From contig CAKUXU010000032.1 in assembly GCA_934700635.1 (NCBI GenBank), positions 1-8,832 of the forward strand: a DNA stretch of 8,832 bases, given 5' to 3'. The position numbers and the translations under genes were made by a program. Shown here piece by piece: positions 1 to 7,406 of the stretch (its first letter is position 1; each line of letters begins with the position of its first letter). This DNA is from an uncultured Eubacteriales bacterium (GTDB lineage Bacteria > Bacillota > Clostridia > Oscillospirales > Acutalibacteraceae). Below the pieces are notes generated by a model. It was not told the origin of the DNA. It ran no database searches and saw nothing but the letters and a program-made list of their open reading frames with translations.

Positions 1-1364
1 ATTTTAGCATTAAGAGCTTCAAGCTCACTATCTATTTTGTCTCTTTCAAGACCTGTTAATCTTCCAAGAGGCATCTGAACAATAGCTTGAGTTTGAATAT
101 CATCAAGACCAAATCTTTCGGAAAGTTTATCTTTACCTTGCTGTACAGATTGAGCACTCTTTAAAATAGCAATCACTTCATCAATAAAATCAAGTGCTGT
201 TTTGAGCCCTTCTAAAATATGAGCACGTTCTTTTGCTTTTTTAAGTTCAAAAACAGTTCTTCTCGTTACAATTTGAATTTGGAAATTTATATAGTGCTGC
301 AAAATTTCTTTTAAATTGAGAATCTTCGGCTCTCCGTTAACTATTGCCAGCATAATAGCCCCAAAAGTAACTTGAAGTTGCGAATATGAAAAGAGTTTAT
401 TTAAAACTATTTGAGGGGAAGCATCCTTTTTAAGGTCTATTTCAATATGCATTCCTTTTCTGTCAGAATGATCTTCTATACGAGAAATTCCCTCTATTTT
501 CTTATCTTTGACCATCTCGGCAATGCTTTCAACAAGTCTTGCTTTATTAACCTGATACGGAAGCTCAGTAACAATAATTTTATATCTGGAATTTTTGTCC
601 TCAATTATTTCAGTTTTTGCACGAACTGTTATTTTTCCTCTACCTGTCATATATGCAGCACGCATACCAGATTTACCCATAATTATTCCACCGGTAGGAA
701 AATCAGGACCTTTGATATACTCTAAAATGTCAACAATTTCCGCTTCTGGATTGTCAATCAAAAAGCACATAGCATTTATTACTTCACACATATTGTGAGG
801 AGGTATATTGGTTGCCATACCAACTGCTATTCCCGTTGAGCCGTTTACTAAGAGATTAGGGAATCTAGAAGGTAAAACAGTAGGCTCCTTTAACCTGTCA
901 TCGTAGTTTGGAACAAAATCCACAGTTTCTTTTTCTATATCACTAAGCATTTTTACTGCTATTTTTCCCATTCTAGATTCAGTGTATCTGTATGCTGCTG
1001 GCGGATCGCCATCAATAGATCCAAAATTTCCATGACCGTCTACAAGCATATACCTCATGGAAAAATCTTGTGCCAAACGAACTAATGCATCATAAACAGA
1101 AGCATCACCATGTGGGTGATATCTTCCAAGTACTGCCCCAACTACATTAGCACACTTTCTGTAAGGTTTGTTCGGACCCAAATTATCTTCAAAAAGAGCA
1201 TATAAAATTCTTCTGTGAACAGGCTTTAAACCATCACGGACATCCGGCAATGCTCTTGAAACTATTACAGACATAGAATAAGCCAAAAAAGATTTTTTCA
1301 TTTCTTTTTCAATATCAACGTCTATAATCTTGGAATAAATTTTTTCTTCATTTTGATTTTCCAT
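1..1364 (-). CDS. gyrA: DNA gyrase subunit A, N-terminal part (gene runs off the left edge)
   Basis: I translated this by hand: 454 codons stay open from an ATG at 1364 to the window edge, so the C-terminal half is missing. The product is the breakage-reunion subunit of DNA gyrase, which with GyrB adds negative supercoils using ATP. Family motifs run in order: the N-terminal segment [20 protein letters not shown] (residues 25-44), [12 protein letters not shown] (45-56), the helix [14 protein letters not shown] (83-96) and [10 protein letters not shown] (123-132). Tyr127 of that last motif is the tyrosine that forms the covalent DNA link (E. coli Tyr122). The quinolone-pocket position equal to E. 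coli Ser83 is Ala88; Asp92 equals Asp87. A ribosome site GAGGAG sits 6 nt before the ATG. The gene follows the YcxB-like gene by 38 nt and probably shares the promoter near 2137-2165. Confidence 0.97.
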   Translation of the reverse strand, partial: MENQNEEKIYSKIIDVDIEKEMKKSFLAYSMSVIVSRALPDVRDGLKPVHRRILYALFEDNLGPNKPYRKCANVVGAVLGRYHPHGDASVYDALVRLAQDFSMRYMLVDGHGNFGSIDGDPPAAYRYTESRMGKIAVKMLSDIEKETVDFVPNYDDRLKEPTVLPSRFPNLLVNGSTGIAVGMATNIPPHNMCEVINAMCFLIDNPEAEIVDILEYIKGPDFPTGGIIMGKSGMRAAYMTGRGKITVRAKTEIIEDKNSRYKIIVTELPYQVNKARLVESIAEMVKDKKIEGISRIEDHSDRKGMHIEIDLKKDASPQIVLNKLFSYSQLQVTFGAIMLAIVNGEPKILNLKEILQHYINFQIQIVTRRTVFELKKAKERAHILEGLKTALDFIDEVIAILKSAQSVQQGKDKLSERFGLDDIQTQAIVQMPLGRLTGLERDKIDSELEALNAK

Positions 1365-1402
1365 GTGGCACTCCTCTGAAATTAATTAACAAAATATTCA
1401 AA

Positions 1403-2104
1403 TCAAACAGGGTTCGTTCCTGCAACGATTATTGCTTGAACATCCGCTCGAAAATCAGGATCAATAGCTCTTATCGGTATAATTATTCCAGGATCTCCAG
1501 ATTTAAAAATCATAATTAAATTTTTATACTCATCGCTTTCATAAGAGCCATCTAAGTAAATAGTCCTTTGACCACTTTTACTTTCAATTTCAAGCCTATC
1601 GGGGAATATATCCACCGAAAATTCATTTTCTTTAAGTAAACCATTAGCCATTATATTCATATTCATGAAAGGAATAAATCTAATTAAAATAAGCGCAATA
1701 AACGGTACAATAGCCAAAAGCATATAGCATGAAGAATTTCTGATATGGAAAAAGTTTCCGATAATAGACATTGACATTAAAATAATAAATAAAATACCTT
1801 GAATTATCACATACTTTTTCTGTATACTTTTGTTTCTTTCATACTCACTTCCACGACGAATAAATTGTTTAACTTCGTTTTTTGTAAGATCGTATTTGAT
1901 CTTAATACCTGTAAGTTCTTCTTCGTATTTTTCTAATTTATCGTCGGCAACTATTTCTGCTTCTACTTCTTCATTTTGCCCTCGATAATCCTCGTTTTCT
2001 TCTTGATTTTTATTTTTTCCCCCAAGTGATGAACTACTATTACTTTCAACACTTTTTAAATTATTATCCAAACCCTCGGGTAAAGGGTACGAATCATTAT
2101 CCAT
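1403..2104 (-). CDS. YcxB-like two-helix membrane protein, function unknown
   Basis: A 233-residue protein encoded between gyrB and gyrA. Residues 1-60 are acidic and low in complexity (Ser/Asn/Glu-rich), so probably disordered and cytosolic. Residues 70-97 look helical and charged. Two hydrophobic segments follow at about 98-119 and 125-147. The C-terminal part (155-233) is a soluble, beta-rich domain with the pattern FPDRLEIESKSGQRTIYLD then IIPIRAI. This resembles the C-terminal domain of YcxB-like proteins (fold recalled from memory, not searched). No function is established for that family, so I assign none. The ATG at 2104 has AGGAGG 4 nt upstream, and the stop is TGA. Its own promoter lies in the 76-nt gap after gyrB, and gyrA follows by 38 nt, so it is probably the first gene of a two-gene transcript with gyrA. 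Confidence 0.85.
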   Translation of the reverse strand: MDNDSYPLPEGLDNNLKSVESNSSSSLGGKNKNQEENEDYRGQNEEVEAEIVADDKLEKYEEELTGIKIKYDLTKNEVKQFIRRGSEYERNKSIQKKYVIIQGILFIILMSMSIIGNFFHIRNSSCYMLLAIVPFIALILIRFIPFMNMNIMANGLLKENEFSVDIFPDRLEIESKSGQRTIYLDGSYESDEYKNLIMIFKSGDPGIIIPIRAIDPDFRADVQAIIVAGTNPV

Positions 2105-2136
2105 TTTTCCTCCTAAAAAATTATTTTTTGGGTAAG

Positions 2137-2165
2137 ATTATATACCTTGCTAAAATAAATTTCAA
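2137..2165 (-). promoter_or_regulatory. Sigma-70-type promoter for the YcxB-like gene and gyrA
   Basis: On the minus strand a -35 TTGAAA (2160-2165, 5/6 match to TTGACA) is followed by a 17-nt spacer and a perfect -10 TATAAT (2137-2142). It lies in the non-coding gap between gyrB and the YcxB-like gene, about 33 nt upstream of that ATG. It should let the YcxB-like gene and gyrA be transcribed apart from gyrB. I saw no hairpin terminator in the gap, so read-through from gyrB is also likely. Confidence 0.75.
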
Positions 2166-2180
2166 CTTTAAAAAACTAAA

Positions 2181-4127
<1,947 letters not shown>

Positions 4128-4140
4128 TTATATTCAAAAT

Positions 4141-4521
4141 TTAATTACTAAAAATTTCTTTTTCCGTTGTTTCTCCAGCAGTATCTTCCTCTTTTTTCGG
4201 ATTCTCGTCTAAATTAAAATTTTTTCTGCATTTCCGTAAATTTATCATAAACGGAGTGTAAGCATAAAATATTCCGAAAATAAGAGTGATGAAAATAATC
4301 CCAATTAAGCAGTAACCGCATCCCATAAAGACTGCTGCCACAAATGCAATAACAGATATTATTTCAACTATGCCTAAAAGCTTAAACGTTAATGGATTTA
4401 AAACAACCTTAGATTTCCTTAAGCAAGAAGGACATTTAAAAAAAGAAGAGTTTTTAGATGCCAAGGATTCAAAATACATAAGCTTCATGCCACAATAAGG
4501 GCAATGCGGTAGATTAGTCAT
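4141..4521 (-). CDS. Small zinc-ribbon membrane protein, function unknown
   Basis: A protein of 126 residues with an N-terminal zinc ribbon: CPYC at residues 7-10 and CPSC at 30-33, four cysteines able to bind one zinc ion. Two hydrophobic helices follow at about 49-66 and 70-90, then a short basic stretch (RKCRKNF) and an acidic tail. The basic stretch after helix 2 suggests both ends are cytosolic. I chose the ATG at 4521, because the strong GGAGG lies upstream of it at 4536-4540. That spacing, about 13-14 nt, is longer than usual. An in-frame TTG at 4542 would add 7 residues, but its ribosome site would then lie inside the gene, so I rejected it. It sits between remB and gyrB, 36 nt after one and 25 nt before the other, which fits one operon. 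I do not recognise a named family. Confidence 0.85.
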   Translation of the reverse strand: MTNLPHCPYCGMKLMYFESLASKNSSFFKCPSCLRKSKVVLNPLTFKLLGIVEIISVIAFVAAVFMGCGYCLIGIIFITLIFGIFYAYTPFMINLRKCRKNFNLDENPKKEEDTAGETTEKEIFSN

Positions 4522-4557
4522 TTCGTTTATTTTTACCTCCAAAAAGTTAAACTTTTC

Positions 4558-4845
4558 TCATAAATCAAGTAAATTCGTCATACTTCTTTTCATCAAGGTT
4601 GAAGTCAAAAGAGGACTCAAATAGACTGTTTCATTTTCAGATTCGTCTTCACAACAAACTATACATGATTTTGGTAAGTCTTCCGCTACATTTACAATCT
4701 TACCTCTTTTCTCAATGTTTGACAAATAAATTCGATTATTTTTAAATACAGTTATTTTATCAATATCAAATATACCGATTATGTCCTTCGAAGCTATTAT
4801 ATAATTTCCGCCGATGTTTATATAGGAATTTTTGTCACAATTCAT
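4558..4845 (-). CDS. remB: RemB-like protein (DUF370 family)
   Basis: A 95-residue protein of the DUF370 family. The family pattern is clear: YINIGGNYIIASKDIIGIFD (residues 8-27) near the N-terminus and VYLSPLLTSTLMKRS near the C-terminus, as in B. subtilis RemB (formerly YaaB), which is encoded in the same place after recF. In B. subtilis RemA and RemB are needed for biofilm-matrix gene expression, and RemA binds DNA. Whether this protein does the same is inference. A middle segment of about 30 residues with three cysteines (CIVCC plus an acidic run) appears longer than in B. subtilis. Two starts are possible: ATG at 4845, used here, or TTG at 4851, which lies 6 nt after GGAG and adds two residues. 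Either way the gene overlaps the 3' end of recF by 11 or 17 nt, suggesting translational coupling. Confidence 0.88.
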   Translation of the reverse strand: MNCDKNSYINIGGNYIIASKDIIGIFDIDKITVFKNNRIYLSNIEKRGKIVNVAEDLPKSCIVCCEDESENETVYLSPLLTSTLMKRSMTNLLDL

Positions 4846-5950
4846 TTTCAATTACTTCTCCATTGTCCATATGAAATAAATATGCTGAGGAAAAAAGCTT
4901 TGCAAGCTCTCTATCACAACCAGTTATGAAAGTTTGTTTACCTTCCAGTTTGTTTATAACGTATTTTTGTCTTGAAATATCAAGTTCGCTCATAACATCA
5001 TCAAGTAAGATTACTGGTGGGTCACATAAACTTTGTTCCAGTATTTCAGACTCTGAAAGCTTTAAAGACAAAACCGCAGATCTCTGTTGGCCTTGAGAAC
5101 CAAAAAGTTTTAAGCTTTTTTTACCAATGATTATTTCCAAATCATCTTTATGAGGTCCTACAGAAGTAAATCCTTGTTTTAAATCCGAGTTCAAAGAATC
5201 CGCAAGCCGTGAAAGAAAATCAGATTCTAGGTCTTTTAAATTGATTTCAGAAGCAGTTTTTTTTGTAACTGTTGAAATATATTTTAAATTTAAAGTTTCC
5301 TTTTCGCTTGAAATTTCTTCGTAAATTTTTGTGACCATCGGGGATAAAAGTGAAAAATATTCCATTCTTGACTCCAAAATTTTTGTTCCTATCCTAGCAA
5401 GTTTTGAATCCCAAATTTCAAGACTCTGATCCTTTTTGCCGTTTTTTGATATTTGTCTTAAAAGTGCATTTCGCTGTTTTAAATTCTGATTGTAAGATGC
5501 AAGAATTTTAGTATAACTCGGTTTTAATTGACATATTGCAGCATCTAAAAATTTACGTCTGTTTTCTGGACCGTCTTTTATGAGCGAAAGATGAAGTGGA
5601 GTAAAAAGAACTACTCTGAATTTCCCTATCATACTTGTAGGATATTTCTGTGGAATATCATTTAAAAATATTTTTCTTTTTCCCATAGAGAAGTTGACAC
5701 TTATTTTTTGATCTCTTTTTTCAAAAAACAATTCTCCGTTTAGCTTTGCAAATTCTTCATCGAAATTTATTATATCACAGTCTTTTGTTTTTCTAAAGGA
5801 CCTTGCACCGGTAAACATCCATATTGATTCTAAAAGATTTGTTTTTCCTTGAGCATTTTTGCCGTAAATATAATTTATTCCGTTTTGAAATTCAAATAAT
5901 CCGTCCTTTAAGTTTCTGTAATTCTTGTTAGTTAGTTTTGAGATTCTCAT
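4835..5950 (-). CDS. recF: DNA replication and repair protein RecF
   Basis: A 371-residue SMC-like ATPase that, with RecO and RecR, helps load RecA onto gapped DNA. Seen in order: N-terminal MRISKLTNKNYRN, the Walker A motif GKNAQGKT (30-37), the ABC-type signature SQGQQRSAVLSLKLSE (285-300), Walker B VILLDDV (313-319) and the D-loop SELD (321-324). Length is normal for RecF and nothing is broken. I chose the ATG at 5950, since the family starts at this methionine and GGTGA lies 5 nt upstream. A GTG at 5959 would add three residues but falls in the ribosome site. The upstream gene is dnaN. The S4-domain gene yaaA often seen between them is absent. The 61-nt gap holds a possible promoter. The end overlaps remB. 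Confidence 0.97.
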   Translation of the reverse strand: MRISKLTNKNYRNLKDGLFEFQNGINYIYGKNAQGKTNLLESIWMFTGARSFRKTKDCDIINFDEEFAKLNGELFFEKRDQKISVNFSMGKRKIFLNDIPQKYPTSMIGKFRVVLFTPLHLSLIKDGPENRRKFLDAAICQLKPSYTKILASYNQNLKQRNALLRQISKNGKKDQSLEIWDSKLARIGTKILESRMEYFSLLSPMVTKIYEEISSEKETLNLKYISTVTKKTASEINLKDLESDFLSRLADSLNSDLKQGFTSVGPHKDDLEIIIGKKSLKLFGSQGQQRSAVLSLKLSESEILEQSLCDPPVILLDDVMSELDISRQKYVINKLEGKQTFITGCDRELAKLFSSAYLFHMDNGEVIENEL

Positions 5951-5966
5951 AAATGTCACCGTATAT

Positions 5967-5994
5967 ATTATATCACATTTACAATGTTTTTTAA
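5967..5994 (-). promoter_or_regulatory. Possible promoter for recF
   Basis: In the short dnaN-recF gap the minus strand carries a perfect -10 TATAAT (5967-5972). Sixteen nt upstream is TTAAAA (5989-5994), a 4/6 match to the -35 consensus. A small perfect inverted repeat, ACATT-GTA-AATGT, lies in the spacer. The region is very AT-rich, so a chance match is possible. If real, recF and later genes would have a transcription start independent of dnaN. Confidence 0.45.
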
Positions 5995-6011
5995 GTTTTA
6001 TTTTTAATTAT

Positions 6012-7124
6012 TTACGAACGTACTCTTACAGGAAGGACTAAAAAGAGAAAAGATTCTCCTTCCTGAGGAACGATTTTTATTGGGCTTAAGGAGTTTAAAA
6101 CTTGGATTTCAATTTCATCGCAGTCTGTATTTTTTAAAGCATCAAGCATGTATTTATTGTTAAATGCTGTTTCTATATCTTCGGTTAAATCGCTTGTGGA
6201 CATGATTTCATCATTTGATTTTCCGACCAAGGTATTACATGAAAGCTTTGTGTAGTTCTTTGAAAAAGTGCATCTTACAGGACTTTTAAGTCTATCGGTT
6301 ATTAATAAAGATACTCTTTCAATGCTGTCAATAAAACTCGCTGTTGAAATTTTTATTTTCGGACTTGTATTTTTTGGAATAGTTGTTTTGTAGTCAAGGA
6401 ATTCTCCTTCTAAAAGTCTTGAAACAATTTTGTAATTACCTACATAAAAATTTATATGTCTCATTCCTGCTGAAATTCTGACTGTTTCTTCATTTTCTGA
6501 GCCTTGGGGTAGTATTCTAAGAACTTCCTTTAATGTTTTTCCTGGAACTACGAATTTAAGTTCAAGACTTTCTTCTATCGGTTCGCTTCTTAATTATAGT
6601 CTGTATCCGTCCACTGAAACAAGACTAAGGATTTTATTTTTTATATCGAATAAAGTTCCTGTATGAACTGGTTTTGAGTCTGTGTCGGCTACAGCAAAAA
6701 TAGTTTGTTTGATCATGCTTTTTAGAATACCTGCTGGTACCTTAAAGCTTTCTGCTTGAGAAATATCTGGTAATTCAGGAAATTCTTTTGCATCTATTCC
6801 GATTAACTCAAATTTACTTTGTCCGCATGAAATTTTAACTGCTAAATTTTCATTTGATTCAATTTCTACTACGTCTGAGGGTAGTTTTTTTATAATTTCA
6901 GTCAGTAAATGTCCGTTAACAACTATTTTTCCTTTTTCTTGAACTGTTGCTTTTATTGACGTTGTAATACCCATTTCTGTATTGTATCCGCAGAGTTCTA
7001 TGTTGTCTTCTGTGCAATTTATAAGCACACCTTCTAACGCTGCGATTGTTGATCTTTGTGCAACTGCTTTTTGAACACTTGTCAAAGAATTTGCTAACTG
7101 AAGTTTTCCACATTTAAATTTCAT
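6012..7124 (-). pseudogene. dnaN: DNA polymerase III sliding clamp (beta subunit), interrupted by an in-frame stop
   Basis: This encodes the ring-shaped beta clamp that tethers the replicative polymerase. From ATG 7124 to TAA 6012 it spans 370 codons, a normal DnaN length. Codon 177 is TAA (6594-6596), directly after VDGYRL. The frame resumes at once with LRSEPIEESLELKFVVPGKT and stays clam-like to the usual C-terminus SFLFLVLPVR. No base is gained or lost: both halves are in one frame. The first half holds domain I and about half of domain II; the second holds the rest plus domain III. The first ATG after the stop (6464) lies inside domain II and has no usable ribosome site, so two working half-proteins are unlikely. 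I chose ATG 7124, because MKFKCGK is the family start and AAAGGAA precedes it; an in-frame ATG at 7154 has no ribosome site. No other damage is visible, so the stop is recent, a sequence error, or read through. Confidence 0.9.
6594..6596 (-). other. Premature in-frame TAA codon inside dnaN
   Basis: The codon is TAA where DnaN proteins usually have a small residue, most often Ala, in the motif D-G-[HY]-R-L-A. A sense Ser codon TCA would need one base change to give TAA; an Ala codon would need at least two. TAA also ends dnaA, dnaN and the zinc-ribbon gene here, so it works as a normal stop in this genome. Confidence 0.92.
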
Positions 7125-7162
7125 TTTTGAGTTCCTTTCTTTACGTTTTTTCATTTTTCGTT

Positions 7163-7185
7163 ACATAACATAACATATATATTTA
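7163..7185. other. AT-rich DNA unwinding element
   Basis: A stretch of nearly pure A/T with three tandem ACATA units (7163-7177) followed by TATATTTATA-like sequence. It lies directly beside the DnaA-trios on the dnaN side, where the duplex is expected to melt first. The only G/C bases are the C of each ACATA unit. Confidence 0.65.
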
Positions 7186-7200
7186 TAGTAGTAGTAGTAG
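7186..7200 (+). repeat. DnaA-trio element, five perfect TAG repeats
   Basis: The plus strand reads TAG five times without a mismatch (CTA on the minus strand), next to a GGGGC cluster and two adjacent DnaA-box-like sites. In B. subtilis, similar 3-nt repeats beside a GC-rich spacer and boxes bind DnaA on single-stranded DNA and set where the origin opens. Order and orientation here match that model, which is why I do not read it as a simple microsatellite. Confidence 0.75.
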
Positions 7201-7204
7201 GGGC

Positions 7205-7378
7205 TGTTGAAATGTTGAAATGTTGTTGAAGTCCGCATAAATGCTTGGCTAAATAGAAAATTTTGTATGTTGAAAGTCTGTGGACAAATTGTTGAGAATG
7301 TTGAAAACTTTTTGAATTTTTTAGTTTTCCACAAAATTGTTGAAAACTCAATGTTGAAAGTTGAAAACTTGTTGAAAA
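7205..7378 (-). repeat. Array of DnaA-box-like 9-mers, mostly the TTTTCAACA variant
   Basis: On the minus strand, box-like sites occupy 7205-7213, 7213-7221, 7224-7232, 7268-7276, 7279-7287, 7290-7298, 7299-7307, 7338-7346, 7352-7360, 7359-7367 and 7370-7378; one more, TTTTCCACA, is on the plus strand at 7325-7333. Three are exactly TTTTCAACA (7299, 7338, 7370); most others share TTCAACA. Compared with TTATCCACA, these carry A in place of the second C. Several starts are 11 nt apart (7213/7224, 7268/7279/7290, 7359/7370), about one helical turn. The density inside oriC supports DnaA binding, but affinity for the variant is not known. Confidence 0.75.
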
Positions 7379-7406
7379 GTTTTTTTGTAAAAAATAGAGA
7401 TATTTA

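Larger units (their letters stand above)
7125..7406. other. oriC: Replication origin (oriC), dnaA-dnaN intergenic region
   Basis: This 282-bp non-coding region between the dnaA stop and the dnaN start carries a full set of origin elements. From the dnaA side there is a dense array of DnaA-box-like 9-mers (7205-7378), a GC cluster (7200-7204), five TAG/CTA trios (7186-7200) and an AT-rich stretch (7163-7185). This order matches the B. subtilis unwinding module, where the duplex opens on the dnaN side. Two boxes differ from TTATCCACA by one base: TTGTCCACA (minus strand, 7279-7287) and TTTTCCACA (plus strand, 7325-7333). The dnaN promoter must also lie here. A TATAAA at about 7182-7187 next to the trios is a weak candidate -10. 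Position and elements agree, but activity is inferred. Confidence 0.88.

Noticed and set aside
411..798. Two plus-strand open frames inside gyrA
   Set aside because: They lie opposite a fully conserved gyrA frame and their translations look random, so they are shadows.
4542..4556. Perfect 7-bp inverted repeat AAAAGTT-A-AACTTTT after remB, as a terminator or operator
   Set aside because: It is all A/T apart from one pair per arm, has almost no loop and no U-run, and sits next to the next gene's ribosome site. Chance is likely in such AT-rich DNA.
5951..6011. A very short or decayed yaaA gene between dnaN and recF
   Set aside because: Only 61 bp are available and no S4-domain remnant can be read in any frame.
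6465..6593. A frameshift, or two separate genes, as explanation for the broken dnaN
   Set aside because: Reading through by hand shows one continuous frame: only the codon at 6594-6596 is a stop, and the 43 codons after it are clearly DnaN.
6594..6596. Genetic-code change in which TAA is read as an amino acid
   Set aside because: TAA ends dnaA, dnaN and the zinc-ribbon gene, TAG ends gyrB, and TGA ends recF, remB and the YcxB-like gene. All three act as normal stops, and no other in-frame TAA appears inside a gene.
7186..7200. Simple microsatellite or CRISPR-like repeat
   Set aside because: Five 3-nt units in the exact place and order expected of DnaA-trios; there are no spacers.
7151..7351. 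Open frame of 66 codons on the minus strand across the oriC region
   Set aside because: It is made of the box repeats (Phe-Gln-Gln/His from TTTCAACA) and has no ribosome site or family resemblance. The region reads as origin DNA.
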